Below are positions 28,010 to 38,293 of a DNA stretch of 64,000 nucleotides, piece after piece (position 1 is the stretch's first letter; each line of letters starts with the position of its first letter). Origin of the DNA: Geomonas oryzisoli (GTDB lineage Bacteria; Desulfobacterota; Desulfuromonadia; Geobacterales; Geobacteraceae); NCBI RefSeq assembly GCF_018986915.1, contig NZ_CP076723.1, positions 676,631 through 740,630 of the forward strand, read 5' to 3'. Under the pieces are notes generated by a model. That model searched no databases. It saw only the letters and a list, made by a program, of their open reading frames with translations, and was not told the DNA's origin. The translations under genes were made by a program, and so were the position numbers.

Positions 28010-29335
28010 GTGAATATGGCGAAAAAGCTTTACCTGGAAACGTTCGGTTGCCAGATGAACGTGAGCGATTCCGAGAAGATAGTGGCGTTGATGAAGGGGA
28101 TAGGGTACCAGCAGACCGCCGATCCGGTGGAAGCGGACCTCGTTCTTTTGAACACCTGCAGCATCCGGGCGACCGCCGAACAGCGGGTCTACGGACACCT
28201 GGGCAAGTTCAAATCGATGAAGAAAAAAAAGCCGGCCCTGATCATCGGGGTGGGGGGCTGCGTCGCGCAGCAGGAAGGGGAGCGGCTCCTGCAGAAGGCC
28301 CCTTTCGTGAACCTTGTGTTCGGCACCCATAACCTGCACCTGTTGCAGAAGATGGTTTCCGGTGCCGAGCAGGGCAAGCAGAGCGTCGCCACCGATTTCC
28401 TGGACGACGAGAAGCGTTTCGACCTGTTCCCGCACGCCGAGAGCGAGGGGGGCGTCTCCCGGTTCGTCACCGTCATGCAGGGGTGCGACAACTTCTGTGC
28501 TTACTGCATCGTTCCGCACGTGCGCGGCCGCGAGATCAGCAGGAGTGCGGCCAAGGTGGTCGAGGAGGTCGCCGCGCTGGCAGCCGCCGGCGTTACCGAG
28601 GTGACCCTGCTCGGCCAGAACGTGAACTCCTACGGCTTCAAGGAGCCCGGCGCCCCCGACTTCGCAGACCTGCTGCGCATGGTGGCCCAGGTGGAGGGGA
28701 TAGAGAGGCTCAGGTTCACCACGTCGCACCCCAAGGATATCTCGCCGAGGCTGATCGCCTGCTTTGCCGAGATCCCCAAACTGGCGCCGCACATCCACCT
28801 CCCGGCCCAGTCCGGGAGTGATGCCGTCCTCAAGAAGATGAACCGCGGCTACACCCGGGCGCAGTACCTGGAGAAGGTGCGCGCACTCAGGGAAGCCTGC
28901 CCCGAGATCCAGTTCACCGGCGACATGATCGTCGGCTTCCCGGGTGAGGACGAGGCCTGCTTCGAGCAGACCATGGAGCTGATCGAGGAGGTGCAGTACG
29001 CCGACCTCTTCTCGTTCATCTATTCGGCCCGCCCCGGCACCAAGGCGGCCGAGTTCCCGGACGAGGTGAAGCGGGGCGAGAAGCAGGCGCGCCTGGAGCG
29101 TCTGCAGGCGGCGCAGAAGAAGATCACGCTCGCCCGCAACGAGAGTTTCGTGGGGAGCGTGCAGCAGGTGCTGGTGGAGGGACCCAGCAGTTCCGGTGAT
29201 TCACTCTTCGGCAGGACCGGCGGCAACCGCGGCACCGTCATGGATGGGGATCCCGCCCTGGCCGGGCGCCTGGTCGAGGTGAGGATCACGGAAGGTCTGC
29301 AGACCCTGCTCAAGGGAAAAATCCTGCATGTCTGA
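28010..29335 (+). CDS. miaB: tRNA-2-methylthio-N6-dimethylallyladenosine synthase MiaB
   Basis: 441 residues. The N-terminal MTTase domain has three Cys (FGCQMNVSDS; LNTCSIR; GGCVAQ) for one Fe-S cluster. The radical SAM domain has CDNFCAYC, and the C-terminal TRAM domain covers about 375-440. It adds the methylthio group to i6A37 in tRNAs reading UNN codons. The GTG at 28010 is 7 bases after AGGA; ATG 28016 is the alternative. The BFN gene follows immediately. Confidence 0.96.
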   Translation: MNMAKKLYLETFGCQMNVSDSEKIVALMKGIGYQQTADPVEADLVLLNTCSIRATAEQRVYGHLGKFKSMKKKKPALIIGVGGCVAQQEGERLLQKAPFVNLVFGTHNLHLLQKMVSGAEQGKQSVATDFLDDEKRFDLFPHAESEGGVSRFVTVMQGCDNFCAYCIVPHVRGREISRSAAKVVEEVAALAAAGVTEVTLLGQNVNSYGFKEPGAPDFADLLRMVAQVEGIERLRFTTSHPKDISPRLIACFAEIPKLAPHIHLPAQSGSDAVLKKMNRGYTRAQYLEKVRALREACPEIQFTGDMIVGFPGEDEACFEQTMELIEEVQYADLFSFIYSARPGTKAAEFPDEVKRGEKQARLERLQAAQKKITLARNESFVGSVQQVLVEGPSSSGDSLFGRTGGNRGTVMDGDPALAGRLVEVRITEGLQTLLKGKILHV

Positions 29336-29357
29336 CAACGGGAGGGATGGGGCACAC

Positions 29358-29861
29358 ATGTACGTTGAGATGAAGGTATTCGGCTTCGCCCTGGACGCCA
29401 TCGCCCAGATGCCGGTCGTCATACTGAAGGACGCCGAGGAGAAGCACGCCGTCCCGGTATGGATCAACGCCTCCGAGTCCGTCTCCTTTGCCGCCCAGTT
29501 CGTCGGGCGCGAGATGAGCGCGCGCAACAGCCGCAAGGACGTGTTCACCGCCCTCATCGAGCGGCTGGACATGACGGTCGCCGGGATCTACGTCGAAAGT
29601 CTGCACGACGGCGTCTTTACCGCCTCGGTACGCCTGAAGCCGGCGCAGGGGGAAGAGCTCAGGCTCGAGGTTCACGTCGCAGAGGCCATGCTCATGTCCC
29701 TTAAGTATCATTTGCCGGTGCAGGTGAACGATGAGGTGCTGACCCGGGCTTCCAGCCTCGATATGAACGAGGAAGGCTTCGCCCAGGAAAACAACGCCCG
29801 CCGCTTCGTCGATTTCCTCGACCACATGGACCCCGCCGCCATGGGCAAGTACCCGATGTAA
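29358..29861 (+). CDS. Bifunctional nuclease (BFN) domain protein
   Basis: 167 residues from ATG 29358 (MYVEMKVFGFALDAIAQMPVVILKD), the canonical BFN/DUF151 start. VPVWINASESVSFAAQF and the later HDGVFTASVRL are family signatures. An upstream ATG at 29328 overlaps the miaB stop but adds residues the family lacks. BFN proteins have reported DNase/RNase activity and unclear physiological roles. The pairing with miaB is frequent in Geobacter-like genomes (from memory). Confidence 0.9.
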   Translation: MYVEMKVFGFALDAIAQMPVVILKDAEEKHAVPVWINASESVSFAAQFVGREMSARNSRKDVFTALIERLDMTVAGIYVESLHDGVFTASVRLKPAQGEELRLEVHVAEAMLMSLKYHLPVQVNDEVLTRASSLDMNEEGFAQENNARRFVDFLDHMDPAAMGKYPM

Positions 29862-29888
29862 CTCCCCCCCGCATTCCACCACCTGTAG

Positions 29889-29908
29889 GGGCGAATGATC
29901 ATTCGCCC
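29889..29908. repeat. Perfect 20-bp palindrome
   Basis: GGGCGAATGA followed by its exact complement, within a T-A-rich gap between two + strand genes. It looks like an intergenic palindrome family rather than an operator. Confidence 0.6.
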
Positions 29909-30090
29909 GTCCACTCGCCCCCCCGCAGAGGGTCTCTCCGGGCGGCGGGTGCGGGTGGTGCCACGGACAACCCGCTGGCGCCAGGTGGCGTTGAAAAAAA
30001 TCACCATTGAGGGTAGTGTGAGAACAGGCCCTGCGCCTTCTTAATCTTTATCTTTATCTCAATATCAATCTGTTCTTATGAGGTTCCGAC

Positions 30091-31161
30091 ATGCGCGAAG
30101 CATCCTTTGACTTTCTGCAGCAGCTCCTGGCCGCGCCCAGCCCCTCGGGGTACGAACAGCCGGCCCAGCGGGTATTCCGCTCCTATATAGAACCGTTCTG
30201 CCAGGTGGCCACCGACGTCATGGGCAACGTCTTCGGGATGATCCAGGGTGAAGGGAAGAACCGCCCCCGCGTCATGGTGGTCGGGCACTCCGACGAGATC
30301 GGCCTCCAGGTGCGCTACCTGGACGACAACGGCTTCATCTACTTCTCCGCCATCGGCGGCGTCGACCCGCACATCACCCCGGGCATGCGGGTGCACGTGC
30401 ACACCTCCCGCGGCAGGCTAAACGGCGTCATCGGCAAGCGCCCCATCCACTTGATCGAGCCCAAGGAGCGCGACACGGTCATCAAGCTGGACGCCCAGTA
30501 CATCGACATCGGCGCCGCCAACAAGAAAGAGGCCCAGGAGTGGGTGCGCGTGGGCGATCCCATCACCTTCGCCAGCAACCTCGAGCGCCTCTTCGGCGAC
30601 CGGGTCAGCTCGCGCGGCCTGGACGACAAGGCTGGGAGCTTCGTGGTGGCCGAGGTGCTGCGGCGGGTTTCCGAACTTCCGGCTCCGCTCCCGGTGGATC
30701 TCTACGGCGTCTCCTCGGTCCAGGAGGAAGTGGGCCTCAGGGGGGGCACCACCAGCTCCTACTCGGTGAACCCCGACGTCGGCATCTGCGTTGAAGTCGA
30801 CTTCGCCACCGACCAGCCGGACGTGGACAAGAAACACAACGGCGAGGTGGGGCTGGGCAAAGGGCCGATCCTGCCGCGCGGTGCCAACATCAACCCGGTG
30901 CTCTTCGATCTCCTCTCCGACACGGCGACCGACAACAACATCGCGGTGCAGTACACCGGCATCGCCCGCGCCACCGGTACCGACGCCAACGTGATGCAGA
31001 TCTCCCGCGGCGGCGTCGCCACGGCCCTCGTCAAGCTGCCGCTGCGCTACATGCACACCCCGGTCGAGACCATGTCGCTCTCCGACCTGGACCACGCAGT
31101 CGACTTGATCGTCGCCTCCCTGAGCCGCATCGAGAGCAAGGACGCCTTCATCCCGATGTAG
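30091..31161 (+). CDS. M42-family metallo-aminopeptidase
   Basis: 356 residues. Expected M42 metal and catalytic residues are visible: H66/D68 in VVGHSDEIG, D178 in SRGLDDKAG, E212-E213 in VQEEVGLRGG, acidic E235/D237 in CVEVDFA, and His in RYMHTPVE near the C-terminus. These enzymes form large tetrahedral (TET) aminopeptidases in the cytoplasm; FrvX/YpdE relatives are annotated as endoglucanases. ATG 30091 has a weak Shine-Dalgarno (GAGG). Apparently monocistronic. Confidence 0.92.
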   Translation: MREASFDFLQQLLAAPSPSGYEQPAQRVFRSYIEPFCQVATDVMGNVFGMIQGEGKNRPRVMVVGHSDEIGLQVRYLDDNGFIYFSAIGGVDPHITPGMRVHVHTSRGRLNGVIGKRPIHLIEPKERDTVIKLDAQYIDIGAANKKEAQEWVRVGDPITFASNLERLFGDRVSSRGLDDKAGSFVVAEVLRRVSELPAPLPVDLYGVSSVQEEVGLRGGTTSSYSVNPDVGICVEVDFATDQPDVDKKHNGEVGLGKGPILPRGANINPVLFDLLSDTATDNNIAVQYTGIARATGTDANVMQISRGGVATALVKLPLRYMHTPVETMSLSDLDHAVDLIVASLSRIESKDAFIPM

Positions 31162-32998
<1,837 letters not shown>

Positions 32999-33003
32999 TC
33001 GCA

Positions 33004-33115
33004 AACCTTCAACGCAAAGCCGCGGAGGCGCGCAGACGCCGAGGAAGACTCCTTCCCGGTTTCTCGCTCCTCTCCGCGGCTTTGCGACTTTGCGCCTTTG
33101 CGTTACAGCCTTTGA
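33004..33115. repeat. Inverted repeat of the CGCAAAG type between guaB and guaA
   Basis: Left arm ACGCAAAGCCGCGGAG (about 33009-33024) pairs with the right arm CTCCGCGGCTTTGCG (about 33073-33087), followed by more TTTGCG units. Related sequences lie at 62420-62760 and inside the 61116-61860 array. Confidence 0.75.
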
Positions 33116-33141
33116 CTTTCAATAGATAAGGAACCAAGACA

Positions 33142-34692
33142 ATGACCGTAGATATCCACTCAGAAAAGGTGCTGATCCTCGACTTCGGCTCCCAGGTGAC
33201 CCAGCTCATCGCGCGCCGGGTGAGGGAGCAGAGCGTGTACTGCGAAATCCACCCCTACAACATGGCGCTCGAGAAGATCAAGGCCTTCGCCCCCAAGGGG
33301 ATCATCCTCTCCGGCGGCCCCTCCAGCGTCTACGACAAGGACGCCCCGCACTCCGACCTCGGCATCTACGACCTCGGCATCCCGGTCCTGGGCATCTGCT
33401 ACGGCATGCAGCTCATGACCCAGCAGCTGGGCGGGCGCGTCGAGCGCTGCGACAAGCGCGAATTCGGCCGCGCCACCCTGGTCCTCGACGGCGAGAGCGA
33501 GATCTTCTCCGGCTTCGAAGGGGGCGCCGAAGTCTGGATGTCCCACGGCGACCGCATCGAGCAGATGCCGGCCGGCTTCAAGCTGATGGCCCACACCACC
33601 GGCTGCCCGGTGGCCGCCATGAAGGACGAGAAGAAGAACTTCTACGGCGTCCAGTTCCACCCCGAAGTGGTGCACACCCCGCGCGGCGACGAGATGCTGG
33701 GCAACTTCCTGTTCAACGTCTGCGGCTCCAAGCCGACCTGGACCATGGCCAACTTCATCGAGACTGAGATCGAGGAGATCCGCAGGAAGGTCGGCACCGG
33801 CAAGGTGCTGTGCGCCCTCTCCGGCGGGGTCGACTCCTCGGTCGTCGCCGTCCTCATCCACAAGGCGATCGGCGACCAGCTCCAGTGCGTCTTCGTGAAC
33901 AACGGCCTCTTGCGTAAGGGCGAGGCCGAGAAGGTGGTGAACCTCTTCACCAAGCACTTCAAGATCAACCTCGACTACGTCGACGCCACCGACCGCTTCC
34001 TCAACATGCTGGACGGCGTCTCCGACCCCGAGCAGAAGCGCAAGATCATCGGCAACGAGTTCATCTACCTCTTCGAGGAGGAGGCCAAGAAGCTCGGCCA
34101 GGTCGACTACCTGGCGCAGGGCACCCTCTACCCCGACGTGATCGAATCCGTTTCCACCAAGGGCCCCTCCGCCGTCATCAAGAGCCACCACAACGTGGGC
34201 GGCCTCCCCGAGAAGATGAACCTGAAGCTCCTCGAGCCGGTGCGCGAGCTCTTCAAGGACGAGGTGAGGCTCCTGGGCAAGGAGCTGGGCATGCCCGACG
34301 AGGTGGTCTACCGCCAGCCCTTCCCGGGCCCGGGGCTTGCCATCCGCTGCATCGGTGAACTCTCCGTGGAGAAGCTCGACATCCTGCGTGAGGCCGACGC
34401 CATCGTCATCGAGGAAATCCGCAAGGCTGGGTTATATCGCGACATCTGGCAGTCCTTTGCCGTGCTGCTGCCGGTGAAAACCGTCGGCGTCATGGGGGAT
34501 GCCCGCACCTACGAGTGGACCGTGGCCCTGCGCGCGGTCAACTCCCTGGACGGCATGACCGCCGACTGGGTCAAGCTTCCCTACGAGCTTTTGGGGAGCA
34601 TATCCTCGCGAATCATCAACGAAGTGAAGGGTGTCAACCGCGTGGTGTACGACATCAGCCAGAAGCCCCCGGCGACCATCGAGTGGGAATAA
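33142..34692 (+). CDS. guaA: GMP synthase (glutamine-hydrolysing)
   Basis: 516 residues. The class I glutamine amidotransferase domain has nucleophile Cys in GICYGMQ and His-x-Glu in FHPEVVHT. The ATP-pyrophosphatase domain has the P-loop SGGVDSSV, and the C-terminal dimerisation domain ends with PPATIEWE. It converts XMP to GMP. AAGGAACC site upstream; a strong terminator follows at 34737. Confidence 0.98.
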   Translation: MTVDIHSEKVLILDFGSQVTQLIARRVREQSVYCEIHPYNMALEKIKAFAPKGIILSGGPSSVYDKDAPHSDLGIYDLGIPVLGICYGMQLMTQQLGGRVERCDKREFGRATLVLDGESEIFSGFEGGAEVWMSHGDRIEQMPAGFKLMAHTTGCPVAAMKDEKKNFYGVQFHPEVVHTPRGDEMLGNFLFNVCGSKPTWTMANFIETEIEEIRRKVGTGKVLCALSGGVDSSVVAVLIHKAIGDQLQCVFVNNGLLRKGEAEKVVNLFTKHFKINLDYVDATDRFLNMLDGVSDPEQKRKIIGNEFIYLFEEEAKKLGQVDYLAQGTLYPDVIESVSTKGPSAVIKSHHNVGGLPEKMNLKLLEPVRELFKDEVRLLGKELGMPDEVVYRQPFPGPGLAIRCIGELSVEKLDILREADAIVIEEIRKAGLYRDIWQSFAVLLPVKTVGVMGDARTYEWTVALRAVNSLDGMTADWVKLPYELLGSISSRIINEVKGVNRVVYDISQKPPATIEWE

Positions 34693-34736
34693 TTCCCGTC
34701 CGTCCTTTTTAGAAGGTTCGTTTATTGCACAAAAAC

Positions 34737-34774
34737 ACCGCGGTGACCGGCGCAAGCCGGTCCCGCGGTTCTTT
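34737..34774 (+). terminator. Terminator after guaA
   Basis: ACCGCGG..GACCGGC, GCAA loop, GCCGGTC..CCGCGGT, then TCTTT. A long, GC-rich, nearly perfect stem. Confidence 0.88.
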
Positions 34775-34789
34775 CGTATCAGGGGCCGA

Positions 34790-34819
34790 GGGGACTGGCT
34801 CCGCAGGTGCCTGTCCCCT
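34790..34819. repeat. Dispersed GGGACTGGCTCC palindrome (copy 1)
   Basis: GGGGACTGGCTCCGC followed by AGGTGCCTGTCCCC. The same element occurs at 59531-59560 and inverted at 59607-59634. Confidence 0.75.
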
Positions 34820-34851
34820 TTGCCTCTGTCCCTTCAACGCTGGAGTGACCA

Positions 34852-35517
34852 ATGGATCCCATCCGCCTGCTCATCTTCGACCTGGACGGCACGCTGATCG
34901 ATTCCCTGCCCGACCTGACCGACGCCACGAACCTGATCCGCGAGCGGCACGGTCTGCCGCGCATCGAAATAAGCGATGTGCGCAAACTGGTGGGGCAGGG
35001 GGCGCGCTCCCTGGTGGAGCGGGCGCTACCCGGCGTGGGCGGGCCCGACATCGAGCGGGCGCTGGAAGAGTTCCTGGCCTACAACCTGGCCCACATAGCC
35101 GACAAGACCCGTCCCTATCCCGGCGTTCCCGAGACCCTGCTGGAGCTTTCCGGGCTGGGGATCCCGATGGTGGTCCTGTCCAACAAGAACGTGGCCCTGT
35201 GCCGGGAAGTGCTGGCGAAACTGGGGCTGGAACCGCGGTTCACCGACATCTTCGGGGCCGATTCCTTCCCCTGTCGCAAACCCTCTCCCGAGCCGGTCCT
35301 TGCCGTGCTGAAGGAATTCGGCGTAGCCGCCGGCGAATGCATCATGGTCGGCGACAGTGTCAACGACATTGCCGCCGGAGGCGGAGCGGGAGTGTGGACC
35401 GTCGGTTGCAGCTACGGTTACGGTGATGCCGTCGAGCTCGCAGATGCCCATTACCGCATCCCCGACTTTCCCTCTCTGCTAGATCTTCCGTTTGCGCAAG
35501 GAAAAAACGAGTCGTGA
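34852..35517 (+). CDS. gph: HAD-family phosphoglycolate phosphatase
   Basis: 221 residues. HAD motif I is FDLDGTLIDS (nucleophile Asp near residue 9), motif II VVLSN, the Lys of motif III in CRKPSPEP, and motif IV VGDSVNDIAAG. The cap domain fits the Gph/PGP subfamily, which clears 2-phosphoglycolate formed during DNA repair. Substrate assignment within HAD phosphatases is uncertain. Apparently monocistronic; flgM follows on the same strand with its own promoter. Confidence 0.85.
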   Translation: MDPIRLLIFDLDGTLIDSLPDLTDATNLIRERHGLPRIEISDVRKLVGQGARSLVERALPGVGGPDIERALEEFLAYNLAHIADKTRPYPGVPETLLELSGLGIPMVVLSNKNVALCREVLAKLGLEPRFTDIFGADSFPCRKPSPEPVLAVLKEFGVAAGECIMVGDSVNDIAAGGGAGVWTVGCSYGYGDAVELADAHYRIPDFPSLLDLPFAQGKNES

Positions 35518-35528
35518 TGAAAAAAGGC

Positions 35529-35555
35529 TAAAGTTATTGCAAAGGGTGTCGAAAC
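35529..35555 (+). promoter_or_regulatory. Sigma-28 (FliA)-type promoter of flgM
   Basis: TAAAGTTA, an 11-base spacer, then GTCGAAAC, close to the flagellar consensus TAAAGTTT-N11-GCCGATAA. It is 45 bases upstream of flgM, whose product is the anti-sigma-28 factor. Confidence 0.7.
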
Positions 35556-35599
35556 GGAAGTAAACCTACACCTACCTGACCAACTGGGGGCGAGAACAG

Positions 35600-35890
35600 A
35601 TGAAAGTAGAAGACCTCAATTCCAACCCGGCCGTTTCCCATCTTGCCGTCGTGCGTAACGACAAGCCCGATACCGGCGAAGTGCAAGCGGAAGCGGCCAA
35701 GCAGCAGGCAGCCGCCGACAAAGTCGAACTGTCCAGCTACATGCCCGTAGTTCCCACCTCCAAGCAGAGGCGGGAAGATATCCGGGTGGACCGGGTCGAG
35801 GAATTACGTACGCAGATCAAGAGTGGCACCTACCAGGTATCCAGTCAGGACCTGGCCGAGAAGATGCTCAGCAAGCTCGTAGTGAAGTAG
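35600..35890 (+). CDS. flgM: Anti-sigma-28 factor FlgM
   Basis: 96 residues. The disordered N-terminal half (Ala/Gln-rich) and the C-terminal FlgM segment VDRVEELRTQIKSGTYQVSSQDLAEKML match the family. FlgM holds FliA inactive until the hook is complete and it is exported. The sigma-28-like promoter upstream gives the usual feedback loop. No other flagellar genes are in the window. GGGGGCGAGA lies upstream of the ATG. Confidence 0.9.
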   Translation: MKVEDLNSNPAVSHLAVVRNDKPDTGEVQAEAAKQQAAADKVELSSYMPVVPTSKQRREDIRVDRVEELRTQIKSGTYQVSSQDLAEKMLSKLVVK

Positions 35891-36000
35891 AGTCCGGCCC
35901 GAGTCTTCGTCTTCAGGTGCCGTGGTGAAAAGGGGCGGCCGTCTCCCGCCCCGTACCAACCCGTCCACTGTCCCATCCACTGTCGAACCCAATAAAACCA

Positions 36001-36029
36001 TTGACAAGATCCGTCCGATGGGGTAAAAG
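36001..36029 (+). promoter_or_regulatory. Promoter of tRNA-Gly
   Basis: TTGACA (36001-36006), 17-base spacer, TAAAAG (36024-36029), 14 bases before the mature tRNA. Confidence 0.65.
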
Positions 36030-36043
36030 TTTTCTTCCACCAA

Positions 36044-36118
<75 letters not shown>

Positions 36119-36126
36119 AAGAATTC

Positions 36127-36159
36127 AAGGGCTTAGCCATTTAAGGCTAAGCCCTTTTT
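36127..36159 (+). terminator. Terminator of tRNA-Gly
   Basis: AAGGGCTTAGCC, loop, GGCTAAGCCC, then five T. Homologous terminators follow the two other attachment-like copies. Confidence 0.9.
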
Positions 36160-36264
36160 CGTTGCTTCTTGCCATTTGCAACCGTTTTGCAACCGTTTTG
36201 CTGACAAATATCCAAACTCTGGCTGAGCTTCACAGAGCACCGCGCCTTTCTTTTGCAGTGACCC
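36160..36264. other. Non-coding start of the accessory segment
   Basis: About 100 bases between the tRNA terminator and the Fic promoter. No open frame, integrase remnant or RNA signal recognised. Confidence 0.5.
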
Positions 36265-36293
36265 TTGACAATAATCCATATACACTTTACAAC
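36265..36293 (+). promoter_or_regulatory. Promoter of the Fic-fusion gene
   Basis: TTGACA (36265-36270), 17-base spacer, TACAAC (36288-36293). The first operator-like repeat falls inside the spacer. Confidence 0.65.
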
Positions 36294-36372
36294 ATTATTT
36301 CATATGGATTGTAGTGCAACAAATCATATGAGTTGTCTAGCCGCAATTCATATGGATAGGGCGGTGCAGAAC
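36277..36372 (+). promoter_or_regulatory. Four-copy 24-bp operator-like array
   Basis: CATAT(G/A) begins exactly at 36277, 36301, 36325 and 36349. Copies 2-4 read CATATGGATT, CATATGAGTT and CATATGGATA, with a CAA/GCAA element later in most units. The first copy overlaps the promoter spacer and the others lie downstream of the -10. A regulator with its own DNA-binding domain is encoded next. Confidence 0.7.
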
Positions 36373-36551
36373 ATAGAGAAAACGAGGCCAGGGGAAATCC
36401 CCTTTAACCTTGAAACGAGATGGCGACGCGCGATGCTGTAAAACGGGGGACACTTTAAGATGTTCCGTGGCTGCGTGTTGCCGCTTACCGGCGATAAACG
36501 TTATTGCGAAGAATCCGCCCCCCGGGGACGCGGTAGAGGAAGGAGCTTCAA

Positions 36552-38081
36552 GTGAAAGTGAGTCCGGGGCAGAGGCTTTTTTCGGATGCCCTGCAGGCGC
36601 TCAAGGCGTTGCAGGATGCAGGACGGACGGTGTTGAAGTCGGAGGAACTCAGCCGGCAGCAGCGGGAAGTTCTGGTCAAGAACGGCTTCCTGCGTCAGGT
36701 CGTCAGGGGGTGGTATATGCCGTCACGCCCCGACGAGGCGCCTGGTGATACAACCCCTTGGCATGCGGCGCTGAAGAATTTTGTCCGGGAGTACTGTGAC
36801 GGCCGCTTCGATGAGCTGTGGCACGCCTCTCCGGAATACTCCGTGGCGCTCCATGTGGGGGCGACGGTTCCTCCCCGACAGATTGTAGTCTGGTCGCCCA
36901 AAGCGAGCAACGGTATCCTGCAGCTTCCCGATGCCTTCTCCTTGCTCGACTACAGAAGGGACATCGATCCCGGCCGGGTGGAACTGGTGTCGGGGGTGCG
37001 GGTGATGCCCCTGTCGCTTGCCATGATCAAGGTTCCAGAGGCTTTCTTCCGCAGTTCAGTTCGGGACGCACGCATCGCACTGCACCAGGTCGACCCGTCC
37101 GACTTGCTCAGGGATCTGGTGGAAGGTGGGCACTCCGCCATCGCCGGCAGGCTCGCCGGAGCGCTCCGGGCCGTGGGGCGGGGGCAGGTGGCCGATGAAA
37201 TCCTTTCCACCATGCGCGCGGTGGGATATGCCGTTACCGAGACGAACCCTTTTACCGTTCCCCTGTTAGAATTCCACCTCGGAGAGGCGAAGTCGCCTTA
37301 CGTACTCCGCATGCGGCTCATGTGGCAGGAGATGCGCGGGGCGGTGCTGGATGCCTTTCCTGGCGAACCGGGGCCGCCCGCAGACGTGGTCGAATTTATG
37401 GACACCGTCGAGGAAGCCTACGCGAGCGATGCCTACCACTCCCTTTCCATCGAGGGGTACCGAGTCTCCGACGATCTGATTCGCCGGGTAGCCGGTGGGG
37501 GATGGAGTCCCGATACTGCTCCGGCTGACCTGGAGGCGAAGAACGCCCTGGCGGCACGGGGGTACTGGCTGGCCCACAACAAGGTGAAGGAGACCATGGT
37601 CCGGATGTTCTCAGGCGAGAACCCGGGAGACGCCTACCGCGCCGACCATGCGGGGTGGTACCAGAGTCTTTGGGAGCCCTGTGTCGCTGCTGGAATTCTG
37701 AGGCCGGTCGATCTCGCCGGCTACCGGAGTCACCAGGTCTTCATCAAGAACGCGAGCCATGTCCCTCCCTCGAGAGAAGCAGTGCGGGAGATGATGCCTG
37801 AACTGTGCGCCTTGCTGAAGGCGGAGGAGAGCGCGGCGGTGCGTGCGGTCCTCGGGCATTTCATGTTCGTGTACATCCATCCCTACATGGACGGCAACGG
37901 CAGACTGGGGAGGTTCCTGATGAACGCCATGCTCGGGTCGGGAGGATATCCCTGGACGGTAATCCGGGTGGAGCGGCGTGGAGAGTACCTGGACGCGCTC
38001 GAGGCGGCGAGTTCGCGCGGGGATATCGCACCCCTGGCTCAATTCATCAGCAATTGCATGGAGGGGGGACTCCAGCATTAG
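36552..38081 (+). CDS. Fic-domain protein with N-terminal AbiEi-like winged helix
   Basis: 509 residues. Residues about 1-190 look like an AbiEi-type winged helix and adjoining domain (VLVKNGFLRQVVRGWYMPS). The C-terminal half is a Fic domain with the catalytic loop starting at H443 (HPYMDGNGRLGR), all core residues present. Upstream of it S297-x3-E301-G302 matches the (S/T)xxxE(G/N) inhibitory helix, so the enzyme is probably auto-inhibited. Fic enzymes usually AMPylate hydroxyl side chains. GTG start behind AGGAAGGAG. It is the only gene between attachment-like copies 1 and 2, and probably binds the upstream 24-bp array (inference). Confidence 0.88.
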   Translation: MKVSPGQRLFSDALQALKALQDAGRTVLKSEELSRQQREVLVKNGFLRQVVRGWYMPSRPDEAPGDTTPWHAALKNFVREYCDGRFDELWHASPEYSVALHVGATVPPRQIVVWSPKASNGILQLPDAFSLLDYRRDIDPGRVELVSGVRVMPLSLAMIKVPEAFFRSSVRDARIALHQVDPSDLLRDLVEGGHSAIAGRLAGALRAVGRGQVADEILSTMRAVGYAVTETNPFTVPLLEFHLGEAKSPYVLRMRLMWQEMRGAVLDAFPGEPGPPADVVEFMDTVEEAYASDAYHSLSIEGYRVSDDLIRRVAGGGWSPDTAPADLEAKNALAARGYWLAHNKVKETMVRMFSGENPGDAYRADHAGWYQSLWEPCVAAGILRPVDLAGYRSHQVFIKNASHVPPSREAVREMMPELCALLKAEESAAVRAVLGHFMFVYIHPYMDGNGRLGRFLMNAMLGSGGYPWTVIRVERRGEYLDALEAASSRGDIAPLAQFISNCMEGGLQH

Positions 38082-38105
38082 TCTGCACACCGATGTACAA
38101 GGACT

Positions 38106-38136
38106 TGTATGAAAGAGTACAAGTCCCTGTGCGCTT
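38106..38136. repeat. Short inverted repeat after the Fic gene
   Basis: GGACTTGTA and TACAAGTCC with an 8-base gap. No T tract follows, so it is not an obvious terminator. Confidence 0.5.
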
Positions 38137-38171
38137 GAATACAAAGTTTTTTACGCGGATCCTTCCTCTTC

Positions 38172-38185
38172 TTTCCCGCTCCAAA
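38172..38185 (+). repeat. Attachment-like core 2 (partial tRNA-Gly end)
   Basis: TTTCCCGCTCCAAA, the last 14 bases of the core at 36096-36120, followed by a tRNA-type terminator. It separates the Fic segment from the next accessory block. Confidence 0.7.
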
Positions 38186-38191
38186 AAAAGG

Positions 38192-38226
38192 TTAAGGGCC
38201 TAGCCAGCAACGGCTAAGCCCTTTTT
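38192..38226 (+). terminator. Terminator attached to attachment-like copy 2
   Basis: TTAAGGGCCTAGCC pairs with GGCTAAGCCCTT, then T tract. Near-copy of the tRNA-Gly terminator at 36127. Confidence 0.8.
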
Positions 38227-38293
38227 AATTCACTTGTTGCGTAAAGCTTTCGTTTATTGTGGTCACGGCTTTTGGGCACAGAAGGTACATGTC

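Noticed and set aside
33004..33115. Small gene between guaB and guaA
   Set aside because: The segment is an inverted repeat of a family found elsewhere in the window; the frame continues only by chance.
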